Positions 40,201 through 52,200 of a stretch of 64,000 nucleotides of DNA are shown here, piece after piece. The DNA is from Nemopilema nomurai (taxonomy: Eukaryota > Cnidaria > Scyphozoa > Rhizostomeae > Rhizostomatidae): the NCBI GenBank assembly GCA_003864495.1, contig ML133410.1, positions 124,001 through 188,000 of the forward strand, in the 5' to 3' direction. The notes beneath the pieces were generated by a model. The model saw only the letters and a list, made by a program, of their open reading frames with translations. It was not told where the DNA came from and did no database searches. The translations under genes and the position numbers were made by a program. How positions within the stretch are numbered: the first letter of the stretch is position 1; every line of letters begins with the position of its first letter.

Positions 40201-43200
40201 GTATTTTTATATTTGATTGATATTTAGATACAAATATTCAATACTTGAAGAAATAAAATCTAGGATTTCATATTACAATAGAGAGCCAGGCATATTCCCT
40301 TTTGGTATGGGAAGTTACCAAAGAAGACATGGCTTTTGGGAGATTTATCTCCTGAAAATTTTGTAGTGCTAAACGAATTGAGAATTTATCTGAACTTGCT
40401 ATTGTTCATATTGTACAGATGAGGATTAGGGATAATTCTTTGTCCATGACAGGATTCTCAACACTAGTGCAGTATGTCCTACAAGTTTTTTTCAACTGTA
40501 TTTGTTTGATTGGTCCCAGTAAATACTTATAAATTGTCACATGTTTTCAACAGGGTTGCCTGACCCATTTGCTAAGATAGCAGTGGATGGAAGCGGACAG
40601 TGTCACTCAACACGGTCAATTAAAGGGACTTTGGATCCAAAATGGAACCAGCATTATGATCTGTGAGTATAATTCAAATTTTGTGGTTTCTGGTTATTCG
40701 TACTTTATCTTCCAAACAAAGTTGTGGAAAGTGCTTTGTAAATGGCATTCAGTGGTTTTTAATTTGATATACGTATATATAGGGGAAGAAAGTCTGTTCA
40801 TTGTGTGCCTTCAGGCTAAAACCAAGTTATGGCCAAATGATGTGATAAATGCTCATCTCTGTTTGCAAAACAGGCTTGCAATGTCACAGGGCTTCACTTA
40901 CATAGTAAGAATCAAATCAACAGCTCAATCTCGCCCTATTATGCAAGGCCACATGTAGGGTGGCAATTGTACTTTTTATTTGTTACTATGTTTATTTGAT
41001 TAGTAGAATATGGTTGCAGCACTAGTATTTGAGGAGTTTGAAGGATAATTCTGGTTCCTCTTTACCAATTAGCTTAAGACCCTGTTTGCCTGTTGTTGTT
41101 ATGAAGTGAAAGCTTCCGTTTGGGTGATACTGAATAAACTGGTACTACTAGAGTGGAAAAGTTGGCTCTCTAGTCGCATGTCCAGGAATGCCTCAGTCTA
41201 GGCACAAATGAACAGTTGACAACATTGGAGCTGAAAAATATAACATGTAGTGATAGTCATGCGAAACCATCAGACAAAAAAGCACCAGACAACATAACAT
41301 GCTAAGGCCATACTTTGATATGTCTGTTGTAGCAGAAGGTCATGAAATTGCATGGATTTTGCACTTGTATAGTTACCTATATACTGTTTGAACAAAACTG
41401 GGTGTAGACCAGTTGTACACAAATTTCGATACTTCACCCATGGAAAGGTAGTTTTTGGAAAGTAACCTCTTGGCCTTGCGTCATGTATTTATATCGCATG
41501 TGGCTGGCTTGTTCATGTTACTTGCGATCCATGTCACGTCATGTGCCATACTGACCTCTGAAAGCTTCGATATCAATATGATGATTGAAAAGCGCTGTCA
41601 CTTCAAATCTGAGATGCATTCTCTAACCGTGTTTCATTTTAATGCTAATTTCACCTTCACCAAGGCTGAGCCACTCTGTCATTATTGCGTTCACGCTTTC
41701 AAAGATTCCTTATTAATATTGGCTGATGTTTTTAACAGTTTACCAGATGTGGTATGCGTAACTCTTGCTGGTTGGGTTGGACATTCTTGCATCGTGTTGT
41801 TGGTATTTTGTGGATCTTCTTTGGGAACCTTTCCCTGCAACTGTTTCTGACAGCTTGCTGCACAGCCCTGTATTGGCGAACAGGCGGCTCACTCAATGCA
41901 CATGTCAGCCAGTAAACCAAACCACGGTCAGGTTGCTTGCCAGTGCACTTCCTCGGGTTATTGTTGTGCGGGAGACGTAATCCCTAAGAAACATGCTAAG
42001 CCAAGTGCATTTAAAACGTCGAAGCCGCACCAAATCTCCTTGATCGATTTCTATAGTGGAGATCCCATAACAAAATCTCCTCCCCCTAAAATAATTATTG
42101 ATCTCTAATTATATTTGATACCAGACCCACGGAAGATCGATGGAATAGATCTAAGGCTTTCGACCATCGCTTGACCCTCTTCCAGGCCTGGATCCGCTCG
42201 GCAGTTATGGTGTCTCTGAGACCAAATATGCCCGTAAAACCACATGTAAAGCTTCCCTGACATCAGCTATTCATTTTTCAACCAGCTTCTTGGTTTCAAA
42301 GATCCAGTTTCCTCAGAATTGTATTGTTTTGAAAAGTTTCCATGTTAACTGCTCGACTGCAGATTAACTCACCTGTTTTCCTTCCTCAACAGCCGTTCGC
42401 CAGATATTCTTGCTGCTTTTCCATCTCCGAAAATCCTCTTTTGTTACTAGAGTTGGTGGCCGTTTTACTGTGGGCCGCGATTGTAGGAAGTTTGAAATTA
42501 GTGAATCGTCTTCAATCAAACCATACTATGCATGAAAAGGGAAGTCTGTCGATTATGTTTAAAGTCAGCCAGTGAAAGCAGCTTAAAGTCAGCCAGTGAA
42601 AGCCAGCATTGCATCGTCTTTTGATTATTACTGGTCCTTTTCTTGCTGGGACTGGTGTAGAGATGGTTCCACGAAGGGGTCCCTTACTTTTATGGCTAGT
42701 CGCTATGCGTCAGCATGTTTCAAGGGGTGTAGAAGCCCATCTTCTGCAAGAAAGGAGCGTAGACAGGTTTCGGTTAACGAGAGGCTGGATGGATGGGAGG
42801 CTCGAAGTGCCTGTTGGTCGGAACGTCAGATGACGTCACGCAAAAGAAGGATTGTTGTGGCAGATGGCACTTCTGCTGATATGCAGCGGGCGTGGAGGTA
42901 GAACATTGGAGATGGTGCAGCAGTATTGTGAAACTCACTCCATCCGTTGCTGGGCGTGCCATTGGAAGCATGTTCAGCGAACCCAAAGAACTTTAACGCC
43001 CTTAATGACAACGTTCATGACAGTGCCACTCACAGTCTTCAAAATGGGCTTGGAAAAGAAGCACACTTTTCGAATAGCCGGGCATTATTCTAGATGATCC
43101 GACCAATGGTTCTTTTGCACTGGTCTTATCCCCACCACAGTATAATTTCAATTGTTATTTAGCTAGCGTGACTTCATAAGGCCTGTCATTATACCGTTTT

Positions 43201-46200
43201 GAAGGAATTCTCAAACCCTTGTTTGGGAAATGTTTTTGTGGCTCAAAGATATTGCCTGCCTGTTAATCTTCCTTAGGCAGAGAGTTTTCGTCCCCCTCTC
43301 TTTACGCCTTTTCCGTTGCTTAGTTCTGAAACAGAGGTAGCTATAAACGTCGCAGGCAAGTTCTTTTAATCCCTTTCGTCTGAATGTCGGGGCCTTGTGG
43401 AATTTTGAATGAGTCTCAAACGGCCTGTTTCGGAAGCGCCCGTGAAATAAAAGGAACGTTAAAGTAACCACTTAAGCTGAATAAATGACAGCGATTGTTC
43501 TACGAGCCCTCAGCACCGGTCCTGAAGGCTCCAGCTTCGCACGTTTCTGGGAACAAAACGATGACCGGGGTGAATCAATGAGCGATTCTCTACGTGGAGA
43601 AGTCGAACGAAAGGTCATGCGAATCCACACTGTATATACACCAGTTGTTGCTGTTATGGGGGCGTCTATCCAACACTTTCTTCCCCTATGAGGCGAATAC
43701 AGGCGATTAAGGGCGTCTAATACAGATGCAGAGAGTGCCACGTGTTTGCTAATGATAGACACATTGCGACACAACGAACACATCATTCAGACTGTGACTT
43801 GAAAATCGAGAAGCGAGACTACTAACTGCATTCAAAAGAAACAGAAGATTCATATTTTATTGATCTGTCCCATTACTGCTTTTATAACAACAGGATTTGC
43901 TACAACCTCCTCCTACCCATCTCCCCCTACCCACCTCCCCCTTCCCATCTCCCCCTTCCCCACTTTTACCATTGCCCGCAACATCTCTGTTGATGTAATG
44001 CTTGGCTCCCAGAGACCCCCAATCTACAACCAAAGTGTAGATGCATTTAGGACTTTCTTTCTTATCACCAATAGTCAAAGCTATCGAACGAATCAAAATA
44101 TTTTGGCCTATTAAAAAGTTAATCCCCGTGTATGTGTCTGTATTAGAGCTTTGTGGGTTTTACCGGAAAATCATTCCCTACAATGTTGTTAAGCCTTCTG
44201 TTTCAGAGGGTGGAAAGCAAACGACACCAGAATAGGAGCGCCAACGATAGGCAAACCGTTCAGCCTCGTACACACTTCGCGCCAGTATATGGAGGGCTAT
44301 TGTGCAATATTTTAGCATTGACATGCTTTTCTCTAAGATTCGAGGACCAATTTTTATTCTGAAGTATCGCGATTAATACGAGCTGGACAATGCTAACCAA
44401 TGATTCTAGGGCTAATGTTTGGTGTCTAGGGGATTGGCAGGGGAGTATTTCACGGACTGCGCCACACAAGTATAGCATTTTGTAACTGAGAATCCGGCCC
44501 CTTGTAACTGCAATATTTTTATTGATGCATACAAACGCAAACATGTATGGCGATGTATAGTTCCACTGAGTTTAGTTTCACTGCAGAATCAAAAAAAGTT
44601 ATAACCCTCCAGTTTCACTGCAGAGTCAAAAAAGTTATAAGTTTCCTCTGGCTGCAATTTTTATGATTTAAGACCTTCCTCATTACGAACTCAAAACACA
44701 ATTTTGACAATCTTTTTCGTTGTTTACAATAGAATCACTAGATAATCTCCTTCAAATGTGACATTAACAGGCAAAACCTTCCCCCGCCTGCCAGCCGCGT
44801 AGCCGTCAATTTTTCAGGACTCTTTCACCGTATAATTTCGCAAATAAACTGAATTCTATCACGATTTAGAGGTGCAATTAAGGTCTAAGATTTAATCTGT
44901 ATTTTTGCCAGCTGCACCTGTACTAGAGTGTGTTGTATTTACTGTCGATTACGCTTTCCGCCCCCTATCTCCAACGGCGTTTTTTCAGCGATTCTGTTGA
45001 GAGTGGCTAATACGAAGAGTTATGTACAGCTTCGTCACAGTAGCAGCTTCAAATCGCTTTGAAACGGGAAAGATTGTAAGAAGTCCAGCTGTTGTCACTG
45101 ACGAAGGATATATTTCATACGGTGCATTGTGCGCATCGAAATAGTGACCATGTTCTTGTATGGTAAAGTAAACAGGGGGTAAAGGCCAAGTAGGATCTTC
45201 ACGCGGTAAATACACGGACCCCAATGGGTATGCAATGCACAGCTCAAGGAATCCCCCCTTTTTGTATCAAAGTTAAGACCATCGCCGGTAGCATTTGAGT
45301 GTATCCACAAATATGAAATAACACGCTTTATTAGGATGCTGGTTTTTGTCCATGCCTGTATTCACTTTCCCTCTCGGCATTTTCTTGATACATAAGCCGT
45401 TCATGCACTTTGTCCTCTGTGCATGCAATTAAAGGCAATCCCGCCAGCGTTTTATCAGAGGTCGCATTCTTGTCTTGCCCGAGGTGGTTTAACCAACATA
45501 AAGGCTTCTGACTCGCCAAATCCTATAACGACTTGAATTCTCCTTTGATTAGGACTTGTAAAGCTAGGCGCAGTAAAGAGACGGGCGCAATTGTGCAATG
45601 GTTTTGCACAGGTTGTATATTTGCCGGCAAATGACGTCATACACGGTCTTGCCGCTCCATTCTCCCAACTGAGCCGTCCGCTAGACTCATCTCCGAAAGC
45701 GAACGCGTACGCTGCAATAACGCGAGTGCGTGTGTGTGACTCTGCTTCCAGCGACCCCTCTAGAGAATACACCTCTGCTTTGCTATGCCCCCTCCAATGG
45801 GCGTTGCCTTCACCTTCAATAGCTAGCAATGATATTGTCAGACCTTCCCTCCACCGTTTGAATCACGATATAGAGAGGGGGGACCTCTTAAACGTCATTT
45901 TTGCCTCGATCCTTGCAACTCGAGCTTTCAGGGTGAGGGGGCAGGGTGAGGGGGCAGGGTAACCGCCTGGCACACACCCAATGCCGATCAGCTTCTCGAC
46001 CTTTCGCGTAGACAGATGCCATTTCGCATGAGCAGTGCCGCTGCCGTAAATGCCTTTTCTTTGTGTCCGGATCAACTGATAAACCGCATTGTGGTATGGC
46101 TTATCAGATAGCCGATCTGATTATGTTAGAGGATCGAAGGGCCAAATCTCTCTTAATTTTTCACCGTTGGACTTTGAAAGCCTAATACTTGCAAACGACG

Positions 46201-49200
46201 TTAAGGTATTCCCGCGACTATAAAAATACTTTCTTTGACCGCTAATAATTCAGGCAGACCATAAGCCTTTCCGTTGAAGTCTGTCTTCTGGGGTTAACAT
46301 TTAATATCCCCTCCGCAAATGCTAAAAATGTTTTGCAAAATTCCTATTTACCATACGTTTTGCGAAAAATTTTCAGTGAGGATATTGGGAGTTTACTAAA
46401 TATAAGTGCATAATGCTAACGTTTACGTACAAGCAGTAAAATTTTAGAAAACTTTCCATATATCCTGTCAATTGACTCAGTTTTCATTTTCCTGTATTTT
46501 TCTTTTGAGAAGTTTCTGCGATGGTACTTACACCAAACGCGGGGCATGGTTATTTTAAACCTTAAATACATTGAGTCGTCGCAAAAAAGCGGTGCTCTAT
46601 GAGGGATTTGTCTGTTTTAATGTGATAACTTTGTTTCTATTTGATCAGACCTCAACTGCAAGGAAATAACATCATTCGCGCAGTTTGCTTTACAGCCAAT
46701 CTTGTTGGCGAAGCTATCATAATGAAATAGCAATTTTTGTAGTTTGGGTATACGCTTCCCATTTACCTTGACTCAATAAAGAAGCCGTTTTTAGTTCCTC
46801 TCTTTGTGTTATTTTTCCATTGAAGTTTGGCCCCAGGGACGTCTGCTTGTGGTTAGAGGCAGAAGGAGCAATGAGGCAGAGAATTATTGTCGGTTTGTCA
46901 GTCCCCCACCCCTTCTTGTTGTCGTCCTTTGTCGCTTTCCCCCCACTGTTTGTGTCCTTCCCTTGTCGGTTTCCCTGTCTTCTTGTTGCCCCTTCCTTGT
47001 CTGTTTCCCTCCATATGCTGCTTTCCCTCCCTTCTTGGTTCCCCCTTGGCCGCTTTCCCTCCCTTCTTGGTTCCCCCTTGGCCGCTTTCCCTCCCTACTT
47101 GGTCTCTCCACCGTTTCCCTCCTTCTTGGTTCCCTCGCCGCTTTCCCTCCTTTCTTGTCGGTTTCCCTCCATTCGCCGCTTTCCCGCCCCAGTTGGTTCG
47201 CCCGCCCTCACAGGCCGTTTCGTGGGTGCACTGTCAGTCAGCCGGGCAGGTGACGTGAATGCAGAAGAGACGGTTTTTCGTGTAGTAAATTGATCACCAG
47301 CCAAGCGTGTTCATCAATTCTCGGCATCATTGTTCGGCAAAGTGCTGTTTTCAATTAAAGCGTAGACAATTGTCTCGTAGGCCATTTGCAAAGACTTCCT
47401 CGAAGCCAAGCCACAAGGACAGACGATTGCACGTTAGAAGAGGCGGGCGCCGCATTCGTCTGCCCTAACTTGTTCACGCGCATGCCTGTTTGTTATTGGT
47501 AGGCCGTCTTGTCAGGAATTCTTTGGTCGGTCAAGATACCATTGTTTGGAGCCTGGTGCACACGGGCGGCTTTTTAAATGGAAATTTCCTGTATCTAGGC
47601 TAGATAATCTGGCATGTTTGTCCGAGATATCTGTTGTCAGCAACAGTATTCATTGGTCATAAACCCGCCAAAAGGAGTCAAAGGGGCTGCTTTGAGAATG
47701 TTTTATTCTGTGAGAAATCGGCCATGTAGGCTAGACACTATCAGCTGGTGAAACATGAACGTTGTTGTTTGTTGATGTGACGTCCTAGGTTTCCAGGGGG
47801 TAGATTATTCTACAAACTCTTTATCACTACAGGGATCCAGTTCTTAATTTAAAATGTTACGAGAAGACCAACCTTCGGGAAAAACCCGTGACTTTCTTGC
47901 AAAGCCTCGTCAAACGTGTTCGGTTATGTAGCGTGTTTCAAATCGACTTTCCTTTCCAAGCAAACATTTCCTTAATCTAAAAAAGTCTTGAATTTGCCAC
48001 TAAAACCCTAACGGGTTCATCATTTTCTCGCGAGTTAGCGTTAAGACCGGCTCTGAATACAAGCTTACAGGCCCCTTCTTCATATTTGCAATCTCTAAAG
48101 GAGACTTTCCACACCTAGTCATACCACACTTAACTGTTCAAACTCTGTTAATTGAGTCACAAAATATTCGACTGTACCTGTATCCAGCTGCATCTATGAC
48201 GTCACGCAGTGGGATGTTCAACGTGCGCACGTGCTAAACTTGGCAGCAATCTTCCACGTTCGAGTCATCGGGCAGACGCCCAGCTGCTCGTCTGCAGCCA
48301 AAAGATCTTTGTTGTTGAGCACTCAGTCGCAATAATATGTTCTTTTGCATGAAACTGTAGCTTCAATTGGTGTGTCGTCGCCTCGTCGGTGAAGATAAAT
48401 TAGCCTTAAAGTCCGAACCGTCTATAATTCTCATGCATGCTTCAGTACATGGCGTCTTTAACCCATGCAAGTAACTTCGTGCTTTCTGATGTTGTATGAT
48501 TTGCGCTACTTTTGATTACTATTTAATAGGCTCACAGACGGCTGTGCTATAGAAGATACAGCTGGGTTGAATAATGCCAGTTTGCTTGAAAACGTGATCC
48601 GGTGAAGAAAAATTTCATTCTCAGCCAATCTCGAAAAGGATCTTCCTTTGAGAACTACCTGCCCCTATGCTCAAGCTACAGACAAAATGCCAAGTGTTTT
48701 TTTGTTTTTTTGTTTTTTTTAAATGAAAATAGCTTTTATGTGGCTTCAACCTCTGCGTTCGTATTGTATCAGATTCTATAAGGGATTTGTCGCGTTTATG
48801 CTTGGGCCACTATCTATGGAATCTCCCCAAAGAGCAAATGGATTGCTCATAGTGTTGGGTCATTTTGACAGTTTCAGACAGATGTTACTAAAAGTTTAAT
48901 CAACAAAGCAGTCGCTTCGTGTATCATGGTGCCCTATTCACCCCGTATATTCGAGACTGGTGTTATCGATGTCTTTTTGATTTGGTTTCTTTTTGTTTTA
49001 GGTTTGTCAGTAAAAATGATTCAATAACTGTCAGCATTTGGAATCAGAAGAAAGTGCACAAAAGGCAAGGAGCTGGCTTTCTCGGTTGTGTGCGACTCAC
49101 CTCTCAAGCAATACTGCGTCTGAAAGACACTGGATGTAAGTTGGGTCATTTTGCTTTTCCTCATCAAACACGGCCCGTTTCAACCAATGCAGGCAACATC

Positions 49201-52200
49201 TTTCGTCATCTTTGTCAGTTTGGGTATTTTTAAGGCCTTTTAATTTGAAACGCGCGTTCACCTCTCTCAGTTCTCTTAACCATTTGTAAAACAGTGTGCA
49301 TTCAGGCATTGGCGTTCTTCTGTAATGAGTGCGAACCGTTTCGGAAGAATTGTTTGGATCATCCGGACGTAGCATTATAAAAGCAACATTGTAGTCGTGA
49401 TTCCTCTAAAAGGCATTTTTGCAGTATATCAACACGTTTACACTTTAAAGGTATCAGTGGTGCTTAGAAAGAAGTACCTTTGAATGGGAGCTGTCTTTTT
49501 GTTGCGTCTTCAATGTTTTTCCAATTGAAGGCATGAGGGAGTATGGAATCAGTCAGTCTTCTTATGTCTGGTTGTTTGTTTAGAAAGAAAGATAATATCA
49601 AGAATTAATACCAGCACAATAAAAAGGAAAAGCAGAATACGTTTTTGTGTCAAAATTGGAAGGAAGACATGAAATTATTAAGCTCAGCCGAATCATTTGA
49701 GAACACAAATAATGGAAGGAGACAAATCTGTATATAGATAGCTTGATAAGATCGAAGCTTAGTCAGTGCTAGACAGGGGTGTATAGTCAAATGGAGAATA
49801 GTGACGTATATGATAACCCCATCTATTCAGCATGGCACCGAAGAAGATTTGATTGACAGTCAAGCTTTTTATCGATTGACACCTGTCTAGACGTTGTGTG
49901 GTGAGGCTATCAAGGAGCACCAATGACACACCCCAGACGCGCCTCTTTTCATTTACTAAACGGCTGTTACGATTCCGTAATCCAAGTCCTGAATTTGGGT
50001 GATAGTTTACCAGAAGGCAAGGCGCCATAACACGCGCAAGTGTATTCTGCTGGCCGTTGGCCCCTTGACAAATCACCCCAAGCTGCTAGCCGTTTACCAT
50101 TCAGCGCTTTCCACCACCAAGAAGTCTTTTCAGCGTCTTTGTCTTGCAACACTTTATCCAGCTAAATGCGATTTACAGGAACGAGTAGATTCCAAAGCGA
50201 TGTTTGCTTGCCCTTTGGTATTCAGCGTGAGCCCCTTTTCCTGTTGATGTAGCCCTTTGTGCGTCTTTAATAAGGCCTGTTAACTGGATAAATTAAGTCA
50301 TTTAATATCAGTGTCCCACAGGGACGCTCCAGTCTAATTTAGTTTTCTCTGGTTGTTTGCGCTACGTGGATGGTAAATGATGGTCTCTTAAACATTCCAC
50401 TGCTTAGTCAACAATAATGTAACCTTGTTAGATCGGAATTCGTCTGCTAACTTTTAAAGCGCCAACCGTTCTTCTTTTGTGGTCCCATTGATTCACCCTT
50501 TGGGGGTGTTGGGCTCCACGTACTAGTTCTGTTTGTCAATGCTAATTGCCTTCACAGCCCTACAAGTATTTCATAGGTGCCAAGTTGTGGCAGGTGCAAA
50601 TTGTTGGAGTTTGCATCCTCGCCTAAAAGGCTGGAGTGCATGTAAACATTTTTGCGGGAGTGGAGGGCGCGGTGCTAATTCTTTAGAAAGAATAAGATCA
50701 CCTCTGAAAGGATGGAGGGCTAATTCACGCAAAAGAAATTTGCGGGCGAGATGATTGTCGCTGTGCATTCTTCCAGACTAGATTTTTCGGATCCGGGTTC
50801 TCTTTGACTATACGAGTAGCAGATAAGCCCAAAATCTCAATCCATGATCGTTGGCTGACGATTCAACGCAATAATGTCTTCTACAGCGCTCGTAAGCTAA
50901 TTGCTCGGCCGGCCATTAAGAGCACTTGTAAAGAAATTGCTCGAGTGTCGGTTATTATTCATTGCGTTATCGTTTGAATGGACCACTAAATCGGGATCGT
51001 AGATCACATACCTGAAGGCGACGCTTATTACTTCTGCAGATGTAATATTGACCGGTGGCATTGTTGCCTGGGTTCATCGCCGTGTAATGCCCCGGATCAT
51101 CCTTTAATCCGACCAGCAATGCCACGGAGTACCATAAGCTTCTTCGCTGGAAGTGTCGCTAAATCCCGGCACTACACTACTGCTTTTCACGATTCGCTTG
51201 GGACGCACTGCTAACCACAGTTTTAGAGTTGATTTCAAACTTTTAATATCGCGTACGTTGTTTTGCCTGTTACTCCGCTGTGCCTAAAGAGCGTCGCGGT
51301 TTCCACAAAGCGGTAATTCTGGGCAGTCCCTAGCCATTGTACTGTTTCTAATCTCAGTTTTTTCCAGCTTTTTTCTAACTATCATCAGCTTTTATGGCCC
51401 GTCTAGTTTTATGTTTCTTCTAACTTTCCATGTTTCTTCTAATTTCTTACAATCATACTGAATTCTTCAACGAATCGTTCAACGTTTTATTTTCCTGATT
51501 TTGATTCTTAATTTTTTCTCTCTGTTACAATGATCTCCAAATATGATTCCAAAAAGTCGAAAACAATCGACTCCAGCTCTGGCAAAAGCTTCAAAACGCA
51601 CGCTTAATTGGATGCTGGATTAGGAACACCGGAGAATCTTTAGTTCAATTTGCTCCTTCAGTCGTCTTATTAAATTTGTGGTTTCCCTTGATGCTTTGAT
51701 AGCGCAATATCTTTTGTTTCCATGGCCCCCTGGAGGCCTTATCCCGGATCAGAATTTGTCCTCGGCTAAATTCAGTAACTGGTAATTAGTTGTCGAGTGC
51801 GATATTAAGGCCTTTGAGGACGGGTTCCAAGGTTGTTTAAAAATGCAGAAAAACACACTGTTATATTTCCTTGTAAACAGTATTTTGCACAATCGCATTC
51901 GCTCTTTTCTTACCTCTGTCCGGCAGTTCATCATTAATCATTTTGTTATTGGTCATAAAACCTTGTTGTGTATTTTGCCAAATGCAGTGTTAATCAGCCG
52001 TATTATTTTTTCTAGACCAGCGGCTAGAGCTGAACAACATTTCCCCATATGTTCAAGATTATGTGCGAGGGCAAATAGTCGGTAAGCTCTTGGTTGTCTT
52101 TCATACAGGCTTTATCAACTCATGGCACACTCTACTCTGCTTTTAGATGTACAATCTAGACTTGAAGTTTGAGCCGGCACTTTTGCTGGTAGTTTCAACA

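Larger units (their letters stand above)
40663..49001 (+). other. Smurf intron 3 (8.3 kb)
   Basis: The largest intron seen, interrupting the C2 domain between exons 3 and 4. It holds short direct repeats (42561-42605, 44574-44640), a C-rich run (43905-43965), a GC-richer stretch (45590-45960), one copy of a dispersed repeat (46589-46777), a pyrimidine-rich minisatellite (46905-47200) and T-rich tracts near 48700. Several open frames of 70-157 codons exist here, but they overlap on both strands, lie in low-complexity sequence or lack recognisable domains. No nested gene is supported. Confidence 0.7.

Noticed and set aside
41455..42108. Overlapping open frames of 70-131 codons in Smurf intron 3
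   Set aside because: No domain, no splice support, overlapping in different frames and strands.
45455..45962. 124- and 123-codon frames on opposite strands
   Set aside because: Overlap each other in GC-richer sequence. Neither has a known domain.
46804..47304. Four to five overlapping open frames on both strands
   Set aside because: Produced by a pyrimidine-rich minisatellite that lacks stop codons. Low-complexity translations.
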